This document shows positions 54,481 through 64,000 of a stretch of 64,000 bases of DNA, piece by piece (within the stretch, counting starts at the first letter, position 1; every line of letters starts with the position of its first letter). The DNA lies in contig CAKOGP040001792.1 in assembly GCA_933822405.4 (NCBI GenBank), positions 1 to 64,000 of the forward strand. Reading direction: 5' to 3'. The translations under genes were made by a program, and so were the position numbers. A model generated the notes under the pieces. It had not been told where the DNA came from. It did not search any database and worked only from the letters and a program-made list of their open reading frames with translations. The stretch comes from Cylindrotheca closterium (Eukaryota > Bacillariophyta > Bacillariophyceae > Bacillariales > Bacillariaceae).

Positions 54481-55944
54481 ATGAAAAAATGTCGAGTCAA
54501 ATTGAAGATTCATTCGTTCGGGGCATCTGAGAAGAAGAGCTGCAACTGCATTGTCATTGTATGCGCGTTCATGGCACTGAATTTGATTCTGCTGATCCAA
54601 GTGCAGTCTGTGAAAACAGATTCCACAATGATATTCTCCATGATATATGCATCCAGAAGTGAGGAGAATGAAAGAATACAGCTACCAATCGACACAAATT
54701 CTACATTGGCATCTAATATCAGAAACATTTGGCATTTTCCATCAAAACAAGCCATATGCATCGAATTGCAAAACAATACGAGATGCCGTCGTCCTGCATT
54801 CCTTGGAAGACTATCTGGTCAATCATTAGCCTTGCTGGACTGGAAAAATCAGAATGATGAAAGGTTTGGTCCATTTAAGCGCTGCGGATCGTATGGTGGT
54901 CAATGGCTCTCAAATGGGACCTATTTCTTGGAAGTTATCACATTATTCTGCGAGGACTTTGGAATCAACTCGTTGACGAAATCTCAGAATGAATCTGAAT
55001 GGTTATCAATCGATTTCAAACACAAGTGCATGGAAGATCCAAACTACAATCGTGTCACACATGGTGCCGATTCGCATATTCAGATACGACAACAAGTAAT
55101 ACCTCCTTCACATTATGTACCCAGGGGTCGCTGGGTATTGCCAACAGCAGAGTCGCCACCGAAACCTATACATTACCGATACCAACCGATTGGTTGTCGA
55201 GAGAATCCAAAAACAGCGAGGTGCGAGAATGCAACGGATGTGTATCGTTTGCGTGCCTATTCCTACGAGTGGGAAGACAACGCAGGTGAAGTCTGGCGTG
55301 AACAGGTTCAGAACGTCAAAAGTGGTTCTCGAAGCTTCCCGACAGTTTGCTTCGTTGGATATTCACATAGCCGAATTACCAAGGAGTCTTTTGTACGACT
55401 TGGATTGCCGAAGCAGTATGCTATCCACGTCAAAGTGAAGTGGCCAGAGGACATTACTGCTGCTCTCTTCAATCAGTCGTATGTGGAACAGGGTTGCAAA
55501 GTTTACATTATTGCGGCTGCACAATGGCCTGGGAGTAGGATCGATCGATTTCCATATCTGTTTGATCGGTTCTACGCTGTGATGAAACAGATAGTAGAGA
55601 CTGCGACCAGCGTATTTGCCGGGAGAGACGATGATGTCCGAGTCTACATGAGATCCATTCATGAAATTCCATTAGGAGACTTCACTGGCAGCTGCCCTAT
55701 AGTAGATTGGCGATCCCCAATTGTAATGAATGGATACAGCTATTTGGTCGAGAAAGCAGTCCGCGAGGTCCAAGAGAAGAACGATACCAGCAACAGACTG
55801 ATCAGGTATCTGGACACCAGCTTCCTTGTTTCGCCAATGTGGGATAGTGCTACAGATTGGGTGCACCTGCCTTTCCAGGTATCCGATGAAGAAGCACTTT
55901 ACATGGCATCAGTGGTGTCTAATAATCTACTAGACTACCGGTAG
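54481..55944 (+). CDS. SGNH-like type II membrane protein, copy 2
   Basis: A complete single-exon gene of 487 residues. A basic cytosolic start (MKKCRVKLKIHSFG...KK) precedes a membrane anchor (IVIVCAFMALNLILLIQVQS). The lumenal domain matches copy 1 throughout, for example NTRCRRPAFLGRLSG, FVGYSHSR (Ser block), IIAAAQWPGSR, VYMRSIHEIPLG and ATDWVHLP (Asp-x-x-His). The strong conservation of these blocks against drift elsewhere implies both copies are under selection. Membership of the PC-esterase/TBL-like SGNH clan is inferred from the blocks; the substrate is unknown. Confidence 0.75.
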   Translation: MKKCRVKLKIHSFGASEKKSCNCIVIVCAFMALNLILLIQVQSVKTDSTMIFSMIYASRSEENERIQLPIDTNSTLASNIRNIWHFPSKQAICIELQNNTRCRRPAFLGRLSGQSLALLDWKNQNDERFGPFKRCGSYGGQWLSNGTYFLEVITLFCEDFGINSLTKSQNESEWLSIDFKHKCMEDPNYNRVTHGADSHIQIRQQVIPPSHYVPRGRWVLPTAESPPKPIHYRYQPIGCRENPKTARCENATDVYRLRAYSYEWEDNAGEVWREQVQNVKSGSRSFPTVCFVGYSHSRITKESFVRLGLPKQYAIHVKVKWPEDITAALFNQSYVEQGCKVYIIAAAQWPGSRIDRFPYLFDRFYAVMKQIVETATSVFAGRDDDVRVYMRSIHEIPLGDFTGSCPIVDWRSPIVMNGYSYLVEKAVREVQEKNDTSNRLIRYLDTSFLVSPMWDSATDWVHLPFQVSDEEALYMASVVSNNLLDYR

Positions 55945-56245
55945 AATGAATACTGTATTCAGTATGATAGATTATGACAAAGAACAATGACGTGACTGAC
56001 TCAATCACTTCTGGTTTTCGTGTCGATTGAGTCGAAATGACTTATGTTGAATTTGAAATTCCACGTCTCAATGATACAGAATTTGTTCTGGCCTTCTGCC
56101 AGAACTTGCCCGTGTTGATTGAAAATAAATCTGGTGCGTATTGACACCTGTGCATTAGGCAGAGTAATCAGGCACCTTCTGAAAGTATCTTTGCGCTTGT
56201 TTGGTGACCTATCCTCTGCCTCACTTTTGAACTACAGTATTCAAG
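55945..56245. other. Spacer upstream of Miro
   Basis: About 300 bases; no gene seen. Confidence 0.5.
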
Positions 56246-58892
56246 ATGTCAAGCGTTGGACAGCCACCCCATGAAGTTGGAAATGACCAAGTGAAGTCAG
56301 CAATTACAGTGCTGGTCTTGGGTGACGGTGCGTGATTCAGATTTTTTGTTTTATGGGAACTCCTGATTTCTTCTTGCATTCTAACATGGATACCTTTCCT
56401 GTCGCCTTTCAATCTTTCAACAGAGGGTGTGGGGAAATCTTCGTTGATCTCCACATTTGTTTCTCGACACTTCTCAGAGGTTGTTCCCGGAATCATGACG
56501 CGAGTGCGTTTGCCTCCAGATCCGCTAAACGCTAGCATCACTACAATTGTGGACTCGCAAGGCGGTGACGTGGCTCTGTCTTCGGTCACAGCAACCTTAT
56601 CACTAGCAACTAGTGGTAGTGGTGATGGCCTGAGCGGCTCTGAACGTAGGGCTTCGAGTGCGTCACTCTCCTCCTTGCGCAAAAGCATTTCGAGCAACAC
56701 CCTGAGCAATGTCGGAATCGTTGAAATGGTGGATTCGATTATTCTGGTATATGATTTGGACCGAGATGAGACCTTCTTTCGTCTCGAGAATCACTGGTTG
56801 CCATTGATTGAACGATGTTACAATGGGGAGGTACGTTTTCGTTTTCAATGCTCTTGGCAGTATTGTCTGTTCTTTTATGATTATGAGAACAATGACAATT
56901 CACATTTCCCCCCCGCAGGTTCCAGTAATTGTGGCAGGAACCAAAATGGACCTCTTTCTACCATCAAGTATTGCAGGAGTTACTGACGAGCAAGTGCTCG
57001 CTCGATCTAGGCAACAGGTTGTCAGTCTCATGCAACGTTTTCGGTTTATCCGACAATGCATCAAGTGCAGTGCCAAGAACCTTCTTCGAGTAGATGATGT
57101 ATTTCTGAAAGCCCAACAGGCAGTCTTTTACCCTATTGTACCCATCTACAATTTGGATGTTGGCAAGCTTTCAGAGAATTGTGAAAGAGCCTTTACCCGC
57201 ATCTTTCGCATGTATGACAGAGACCACGATGGTCTGCTAAGTCACTCGGAATTGGATCGATTCCAGCATGACACCTTCCGTGTCTATATCTATGAACGGG
57301 ACTTGGCTGGTTGGAAGAAAGTAGTTACCCGCAACAACCCAAATGCTGAAGTTGTCCGGGAAGGAAAGTTCACTGCTGATGGTTTTCTTTCCATCTTTGA
57401 TGTGTTTATATGCCAAAATCGCTTGGACGTTCCATGGACGGCCCTTCGAAAGTTTGGCTACGATAACGATCTGAATTTGAACCTTCCACAGTCAATACTT
57501 TATGGATTGGACGGAGCTGACTTCTCTTGGAAGCTGTCAGCAAGTGCTAGACGATTTCTTGCTGACGTTTTCCTTCAATTTGATTCGGACAAGGACGGAG
57601 TTTTGTCATTGGAAGATATCGAAAAGATCTTCTCTGTTGTTCAAACTCACTCCCTCCCTCCATGGCATCTAAATCGCTCCGCTGATTTATTCCGAGGTTG
57701 CTTCAGTCTACCGACAATGCCAACAGATTCGGCCCCATCCGGATCGGAAGCGTTAAGGGAAGTGATTGCGTCATCGCAGTCGCTATCTACTAGTGGCATT
57801 ACAATTATCAGTGGGGCGACCTTTCCAACTCTTGATTTGCCCTCCACAGCCGAAGAACCAACAATTAATGTTCCTTCAAAGCCCCTTTCCTTTTTGGATT
57901 GGATGGGCCTGTGGCACGTGGCATCAGCAGTTTCGCCCGCAGTTGCAAGAGCTGAACTCTTTCGATTGGGGCATGTGGAAAATTATCAGAGGAAACGCAA
58001 GAATCAAGACATTGCGAGCCGAGCAGCGATTGAACCGAACAGCCGCAACCTAGACATGAGATTGCCATCACGAGAAGTCCGTGTCTTGCTACTCGGTAGT
58101 CCAGGATGCGGCAAAACAGCCTTGTTGAATTCATTGCGCTGTTTGGAGGACCCCCTTTCTACTTCGAAGACACCCATACCTATGACTTCCAGCGTCCATG
58201 TTCGCGTCAAGAAGAATCTTTCGAAAGGAAGCGATACCGAGGAAACGATTGTTGTGCACCTCGTGATTACTGACGTTCCTGAAGCCAAAGCGGAGAACCA
58301 AGCGTTGAGGAAAAAACACCTCACGCAAATGCTCACTCCTGGAAACTGCGATTTGGTGATGCTTGCATTTGATTCAACGAACAGTGCCAGCCTTGCATAT
58401 GCGAATCATCTTGAAGACGAATTCCTGATAGATGACATTCCACGTGTGTATGTTGCAACCAAGGCAGACCAATCCGCATTGGAAGCTGGCGATTCTAGTG
58501 GGGTAGAAGGAAATGACACTCAGGTCAGCGTCATTCAACGGGCTGCTCTTCACTGCAGGGATCTGGATTTGGAGCCACCTTTGGTGACATCAGCAACCTC
58601 CTCCATGTTGGGCGCTGAGGGTGACCATGGGGAGAAAAGCAGGTGCTCAGTTCTCGAACATCTGGCTCGCTCATGTGTTTTTGAAGCGGGGATCGAACAG
58701 CTGCGTGCCAAACCACACGAGGAAGAGAAGCGTCGGGACGCAGCGAAGCAACGATTCCAAAAGATGCTTTGGTTGGGCGTTGGATCTGGAGTAGCAGCAG
58801 CCTTTGTTGGTTTGCTGTGGCCCACAAAAAGCAAAGGTGGCCGATTTGGCTGGTTAAAGAGTTTGTTCAATAGGCATTCGGCTGTCATGTAG
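56246..58892 (+). CDS. Miro, mitochondrial Rho GTPase
   Basis: Exons 56246-56327, 56424-56830 and 56919-58892 join in frame to give 820 residues; introns are 96 and 88 bp. GTPase 1 has P-loop GDEGVGKSS (about 27-35) and GTKMDLF. Two EF-hands follow, DRDHDGLLSHSEL (about 264) and DSDKDGVLSLEDI (about 386), each in the ELM arrangement. GTPase 2 has GSPGCGKTALL (about 555) and ATKADQS. The C-terminus is a membrane helix (LGVGSGVAAAFVGLLW, about 782) with a basic tail, the outer-mitochondrial-membrane anchor. Miro links mitochondria to the cytoskeleton and ER. A Ser-rich insert of about 40 residues sits in GTPase 1 in place of a canonical DxxG switch II. The protein is longer than the usual 620-680. 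Confidence 0.92.
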
Positions 58893-59045
58893 TCGGGAAA
58901 AAAGCGAAGGCCACACGACTGAAGCATAGTACATTATTTGTTTACTTTAGAGCGCTATATCGACATTACATGGTCATGCATTCTGTTACATTGTCCTAGA
59001 TGATTCACCTGCGCTGTAGTGGATATCACAATTGTTAGTGTAGAG

Positions 59046-60444
59046 CTAAGCCCTGATGATCATTTCTTCAGTCTTGCGATACTCCTCTATAGAGTCGTCG
59101 CCATCTGCTGCTTCGAGAGCCGAATGGACTTCATTTGAATCGATGCCTTCTTCTTTCTTGTGATCGTCACTTTCCTCCTCCTCATTTGAGTCCTTAATTT
59201 CCCCATCCACATTCGCCGGTGGGAGACTTGGTGGCAACAGAAGTACAGGTGACGAACTCTTTGGTGCTGCGAGAGCCTCTGGTGTGGCGACCTCAATGCC
59301 AAGTCGGTCAAAAACTGTTCCAAATCTGGTCTTCACATTCTCCAACCAGCTTCGTGCAAACTCGAATTCTGTAGAAACTACATAGACTCCACTTGCAATC
59401 ATCGCAACTCCAGGTCCAGGCACTGTACGAAAACAAGTGATGGTAAGAATCAGAATTTGTGAAGCAAAAGCAAAATGTTCAGCATTGCTTACCTGGAAAC
59501 AATAGCAATGGGACACCAACAATGACCATGCATGTGCCCGCAACTCCAGCTGCAGCTTTCTTCATTGCAGCAGCGACCGGATGTGGTTCCGGCTGGTAAG
59601 GAACAATCGCCGTTGATGTCTCGCCATCGACTGATGGCTGCTCAGCATTCGAACGATTTCTACGAAAGCGACTCCACCACGGGACTTTAGGAGCGGGGGC
59701 TTTCTTTTCTGCTTCAATGTTTTCTTCGTCGTCTGTCTTCCTCTTTCGGAAGAATCTCCTAAAACCATGCCGCACTGCAGCTCCCTGCTTCGCACGTTCC
59801 TCTGCGGCAGCTTTTGAACTATCGTGCACTTTTGTTGCGGCCCTCCATAGAGCGCTTTCTCTTATGGCGCGAGACATGAGATCCCACAGAACATTGACGG
59901 GTTCGGATCTGACAACAATTCCAGTTTCACCTTGTGGATCTGCTTGGGGAACCCAGGATGAATCACCACGATATTGGCGATGAATACCGTTCAGATGCTT
60001 ATTTCCATCAATGGGCTGGGGCACTTCCCTCCCAGCCTTCCACCATGGTTTATTTTGTTGTGCAGCACCCTTCTCTTCGTTTCTCCTTGCGCTTTCATCG
60101 AGATCCTTTCCCGCCGCTAGGGACCCTTGTCCCGATTTGGCTTTTTTCCGAAACCAAAAGTTACCTGAGGACGGCTTTGCTGTTTCTATACCATCTCTTT
60201 GTAACCAACTGCCCCCATGGCTGCTGCTGGGTGTGACAGGGGCATCTGAACTTTCAGCTTCGGGTGAAAAAAGGTGCGATGACTCTCCTGTTTCTTGTGT
60301 TCCGGTTGCAGAAGAAGGATCTCTACTTTCTTCGGCGCGCACGGGCAAATCGCATTCATCTTCCACCACAGTCTCTACTTTAGAGGCCCAGCCTTCCATA
60401 AGATGCTCGTCGGATGGTGCTGTATCGATGTCTGCTGATACCAT
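59046..60444 (-). CDS. PGPGW-domain membrane protein with long acidic/basic arms
   Basis: Exons 59493-60444 and 59046-59422 join over a 70-bp intron to give 442 residues from the first ATG (MVSADIDTAPSD). The frame is open slightly upstream but without an ATG. The N-terminal 300 residues are hydrophilic, with basic Trp-containing patches (NKPWWKAGRE, KVPWWSRFRRNR). The splice creates GVPLLLFPVPGPGVAMIASG followed by VYVVSTEFEFARSWL. This matches the PGPGW putative membrane family (helix, PGPG turn, helix, then EFExA). The C-terminal 90 residues are acidic. Function unknown; the family is common in bacteria and algae. Confidence 0.75.
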
Positions 60445-60683
60445 TCTTCCCCTTGTTGTTGTGTGCAAAAAGTGACTATTCGTGAAGTTGCTCTTGGTTC
60501 AATTCCATCAGACTATAATAAACGAAGCGAATTTAACCCAACGGCAAAAACCTGCTCTCGACTCAAACGACTCTCGCCAAAACTTTTTCAATGATACCAG
60601 TGGTGTGGTTGAAGTTGAAGTAATGAAAATAGTAGGTGGTAATCTAAGGATTTTAGCTAGTTGTTCATAATCCTTCAGATTTA

Positions 60684-63600
60684 TTACTGTTGACCCATGG
60701 CTGCGTATAGAAGATCTTTGATTTCTTGGATATCCTTCTGTGTCATGTGCGTTTGCTGGGAGGTAGTCGATTGAAATGCCAATAATTCGCCCTTTAAACT
60801 TGACAGCTTGGAAGCTGTCAGCTGCTCTTCAAAAGAAGATTGTCTTACCCCTCTGCTTTTGACAATATTTGTAGAAAACAACCAACGTCGCACTTGTGGT
60901 GGCCAGAGTAGACCCAAACTTGCTGAACCCAAGACCAACCAAACTGGAACGACAATGACTGCCAGCAGCCTAGTAAAATGAATGACCCCAGGTTTGTTGA
61001 AACAGCTATACCAGTACGTGTCTCGTTGCTTGTCTCTGATTACATCCCCACGGAACGAAGCAACGAAAACGTGCCATATTCGTCCCATGTCTTCGCTTGA
61101 CCGCCGAACAAAGGAAGGCTTCGCTCTAATCTTCTTCTTGTATGCTTTGCGTCTTCCCCCAGACAATACAGTCAAGGCGATCTTTGGTTCCCAGTACCAT
61201 TTCAGAGCGATTTGTATACGATTCAATTGTCGAGCCTCGGTCACAGCCACAACCACAACTGATAGAATCCACCAGATCCATAGCAGCGTAAATGATACCA
61301 CCATTGCAACCATCCCGGCAGATGCCATGTTGGTGGAAGATTCCTCGTTCGACAGAATAGGTTCGCCCAAAACCATCCAATAGACAGTCGTGTAGGTGTC
61401 GGATACACTGCAAGTCTGTTCTTGGCCACAGTCGTCCAAAGTGTACATCACTTGCGACATGCCGACAATTCCCGCCGCTGCCAAAGCAAGAGGCCAAACC
61501 AAGGATCGAAGCAGTTCCATCGCAGATCCAAAAAAGACCGCCATTCCACACCACCATTCGACAAAATAGCCAACCAAGCTTATCCAAATAAATCCAGTGG
61601 CGATCGACCCAATAGTGGAAATCAGTGGGTCTGCAACAGTCGGTACAAATCCAGTCGTTGTCCCCACGACCGATTCCAATGCACTCATGTCGGCTGCAAT
61701 GAGATAGGCAGTGGCCAACGTCAGGTAACCAGAAAAGACATCAATCCACCTCCATGGATTTGAAGCACATAGTCGATAGAATTCGCCAACAAGTATAGCC
61801 TCTAGCCAGTAAATTACTTGATTCACCAATAGCAGAGACGAAACGACGTAGATTGCAGTCAGTAGCGTACTTGTTGGCGCATCCAACAGCATTCGCAAGA
61901 GAACGAGGAGAGAAATCATAACAGCCCCGTTGAAGAGAATCCAAAATGTGATAAAAGGAGACGTCAATTCATCCACCAATACTTCTTGCACGTGATTTGC
62001 TGCACAGGCATGATTTCGAATCCATGGTGGTAGACTCCGTAACTTGAATAGCAAGTCCTCCGACTCCATAAGGTCCTTTGGCCTCAAAATGGACGAGTCC
62101 AAAAACTCTTGCAGAATCATGGACTTGGATGGCTTTAGAAAATCAGGATTTCGTAGAACCAAATCAAAAGGAGTCTTCCCGTCGTGGTCTTTGAGCCTCG
62201 CAACTTTATCTTCAAAAAGAAGAGCCAGCGTTGGCTCGTCAACAGGTATCGATCGAAAGTTGCGCAACGCCAAGTGTAACGGAGTCCGACCCCGCACATC
62301 TTGTGCACAGACAGCCTGCGGGTAAGCCTCGTATATTGTGGACAGTACATTGTAGTTGGATGTCATTTCTTCTGCTGCAATATGCAACGGCAGCTGAAAT
62401 GTTTGGCTTGCTGCTATTGCCGCCGGTGATTCCGCTGGACCCACATTGAAACCAGGCGTCCCAAATCCGAGCAAAAGTTCAATTATTTCTTGATTTGGCT
62501 GGTAGTCTGTCTGCATCATTGCCGTCATGAGAGGAGTGCGAGCCTGAGCATCTGTTGTTACCAGCGCCTGTGGATACGAATTTACAAGGATTCGGATCAA
62601 GTCAGTAGCCGTCCCTGGTGGCCTGGACACGAGCCTTGATGGAGCCGCTTGTGGCTTTCGTCGAACGAGCAAATGTAATGGCAAAAGTTTTCCCGTAGGT
62701 GTCGCAACGGCAGCGGGATTCACCGAATCAGCAGAGGCAAATAGTTTGGTAGGCCGAAACAACAAGCCTTTGGTAACTTGTCTATGTTTCCAAAGTTGTA
62801 TCTTGTTGAGACAACTCCGGACATCATCTGGGTAGTTGGCAAACAATACTTCGTGTCTCTTCTCCTGCTGTTGTTTCTTTTGTAGTTGTAGCTCTTCCGG
62901 TGACTGGTGCAAGTGCTCTCCCTTTCGAAACTTTATTTGGGCCAATTGCTCTTCCTCGTTTTCCTTCACTGTTTGTCCAAGTAAAATTCGTAGATGCTGG
63001 AGAGCCAACACAATTTGGTCATTCTTCAACATGAGCTGCAACGGAGTGAACCCTCGGTCGTCCCTGTGTCCAACACTGGCAGGATACTCTTCAACCATTA
63101 ATTGCATAGTGTCAATATCTGCGGATGTGGCTGCCAATAGGTGCAGAGGTAATCGGCCTCCCGAATCCGTATGTTGGGTTTGCTCGGGATGTGTGTAGAG
63201 TAAAGCTCTCGTCATCCAAATTGGCGGTGGCTCCACACCTAGCGAACAAACATGCATCGCCGTCATTTTGCTAACTGGGTCCATATTCTTGGCCATGTGC
63301 GGTTCGACACTGAGGAGAAAGATTGCCTTTCTCCAAGTCGCATCGTTCGTGGATTGCGCCGCATCACACATGTCATGTAGTTGTAAATTGTCAGCATCCG
63401 CTGTAAAGTCAGCCGTATCCAAGGTAATATCCAAATCCACAGGACCCGTTCGCCTCTGTGTCTGCAAAGGACGATTGATCCGGGGCCTTCTTTTAGCTGG
63501 GCGTGATTGTGCTGGCATGGGACGATCCTGTGAAAATGCTACTTCAGGATTATGTTGCGCCGTTTCTGAAATGGTGGCAGGCTGCGGTCTTCGGGGAGTG

Positions 63601-64000
63601 CTACCAGGATTGCCCTTTCGCGTATAAAAACTCTTCTTCAAAGCCTTGGCAGCTTCAATTGCTTGATCACTGAGGGTCGTTGTCTCGGATTCTTCAGCAA
63701 GCGAGTAAGTAGATGGCATCTGATAACCCCCTTCCTGATAACCCCCTTCCAATACTTCGTTTAGGCTGTCCACACTCATTTCTCCAGTGGGCGTCCTCCG
63801 CACATTCCTCATCTGAGGAGTGAAGCTTGTCTCCAAGTTGGAGGGAGCATCAAAGGGATTCGTGCTCGTCTCGAATGGATTGGTGCTTTCTTCGAATGGG
63901 TTTGTGTTTCTTCGAGCCGTGGGTGTATTTGACGCTTGCATTAGAGGTCGGTGATTCAATGGTGATGGACCGGCAAATGGATTGGTATTTGTTGCCTGCA
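60684..64000 (-). CDS. Ankyrin-repeat polytopic membrane protein, channel-like (runs off window)
   Basis: The frame is open from the stop at 60684 to the window edge (about 1,105 codons), so the true start lies beyond 64000. The N-terminus has at least four Asn-Pro-Phe motifs (TNPFAGP, TNPFEES, TNPFETS, TNPFDAP), known EH-domain ligands in endocytic proteins. Ankyrin-like repeats follow, e.g. GGRLPLHLLAATSADIDTMQ, DDRGFTPLQLML, LPLHIAAEE and GRTPLHLAL. Then comes a six-helix membrane region with a pore-like loop between the last helices, and a cytosolic tail ending in a helix. The ankyrin-plus-six-helix layout resembles TRP-type channels; ion conduction is not shown by the sequence. Confidence 0.7.
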   Translation of the reverse strand, partial: QATNTNPFAGPSPLNHRPLMQASNTPTARRNTNPFEESTNPFETSTNPFDAPSNLETSFTPQMRNVRRTPTGEMSVDSLNEVLEGGYQEGGYQMPSTYSLAEESETTTLSDQAIEAAKALKKSFYTRKGNPGSTPRRPQPATISETAQHNPEVAFSQDRPMPAQSRPAKRRPRINRPLQTQRRTGPVDLDITLDTADFTADADNLQLHDMCDAAQSTNDATWRKAIFLLSVEPHMAKNMDPVSKMTAMHVCSLGVEPPPIWMTRALLYTHPEQTQHTDSGGRLPLHLLAATSADIDTMQLMVEEYPASVGHRDDRGFTPLQLMLKNDQIVLALQHLRILLGQTVKENEEEQLAQIKFRKGEHLHQSPEELQLQKKQQQEKRHEVLFANYPDDVRSCLNKIQLWKHRQVTKGLLFRPTKLFASADSVNPAAVATPTGKLLPLHLLVRRKPQAAPSRLVSRPPGTATDLIRILVNSYPQALVTTDAQARTPLMTAMMQTDYQPNQEIIELLLGFGTPGFNVGPAESPAAIAASQTFQLPLHIAAEEMTSNYNVLSTIYEAYPQAVCAQDVRGRTPLHLALRNFRSIPVDEPTLALLFEDKVARLKDHDGKTPFDLVLRNPDFLKPSKSMILQEFLDSSILRPKDLMESEDLLFKLRSLPPWIRNHACAANHVQEVLVDELTSPFITFWILFNGAVMISLLVLLRMLLDAPTSTLLTAIYVVSSLLLVNQVIYWLEAILVGEFYRLCASNPWRWIDVFSGYLTLATAYLIAADMSALESVVGTTTGFVPTVADPLISTIGSIATGFIWISLVGYFVEWWCGMAVFFGSAMELLRSLVWPLALAAAGIVGMSQVMYTLDDCGQEQTCSVSDTYTTVYWMVLGEPILSNEESSTNMASAGMVAMVVSFTLLWIWWILSVVVVAVTEARQLNRIQIALKWYWEPKIALTVLSGGRRKAYKKKIRAKPSFVRRSSEDMGRIWHVFVASFRGDVIRDKQRDTYWYSCFNKPGVIHFTRLLAVIVVPVWLVLGSASLGLLWPPQVRRWLFSTNIVKSRGVRQSSFEEQLTASKLSSLKGELLAFQSTTSQQTHMTQKDIQEIKDLLYAAMGQQ

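Noticed and set aside
1..64000. Bacterial or phage contamination
   Set aside because: Short GT-AG introns interrupt conserved domains in many genes along the window, and plastid-type bipartite targeting signals are present.
1..64000. tRNA, rRNA or intact transposon genes
   Set aside because: I saw no cloverleaf-like sequence, rRNA segment, reverse transcriptase or transposase motif by reading; a covariance-model and repeat-library scan would be needed to exclude them fully.

Overview
The window is nuclear DNA from a photosynthetic stramenopile, almost certainly a diatom. Three things support this. Many genes carry short spliceosomal introns (about 51-300 bp, mostly 65-150). Several plastid proteins start with a signal peptide ending in an Ala-Phe (ASAFAP-type) motif, the import signature of complex red-derived plastids. 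The window also encodes PsbO and a PsbQ-like protein next to diatom-style leucine-rich-repeat (LRR) proteins. The species cannot be fixed from sequence alone. There is one assembly gap (52496-52803). I deduced all exon joins by hand from splice signals, frame and family alignment.

Layout. 0-9.4 kb: a WD40-like gene (DCAF4-like), a YrhK-like membrane protein, a five-exon GRASP55/65 Golgi protein, a small unknown gene, an FAD-linked oxidase and a Sel1-repeat secretory protein. 9.9-23.2 kb: a small membrane protein, a plastid DUF1517/FLAP1-like protein, a coiled-coil protein, a sodium:solute symporter, a kexin-like subtilase and an INSIG-domain protein. 23.3-26.7 kb: a divergent beta-oxidation pair, mitochondrial 3-ketoacyl-CoA thiolase and ETF-alpha. 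26.7-33.7 kb: an accessory block with a decaying EGF/LNR/LRR receptor-like gene and a Crinkler-like kinase gene, bracketed by ETFA and a truncated ETFA pseudogene that still contains intron sequence. 34.2-35.6 kb: a divergent pair of mitoribosomal genes, bL35m and bL32m. 36.3-45.2 kb: a photosynthesis-rich stretch with PsbQ-like, a V-ATPase S1-like subunit, PsbO, a small targeted membrane protein and three adjacent paralogues of an unrecognised plastid-targeted family. 45.3-52.4 kb: one six-exon gene for a predicted 2,241-residue, six-module, probably GPI-anchored LRR protein. 52.8-55.9 kb: tandem SGNH-like type II membrane proteins. 56.2-64 kb: Miro GTPase, a PGPGW protein and an ankyrin-repeat membrane protein running off the window end.

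Recurring themes. Gene 3-prime ends are duplicated repeatedly: at least four loci have a broken copy of their terminal coding sequence elsewhere in the window. Functionally related genes sit head to head (thiolase/ETFA, bL35m/bL32m). The three-member family with the D-x-W-x-Y...G-I-x-Q-x-D-F-Y-P motif, lying among plastid genes, is the best candidate for something undescribed.
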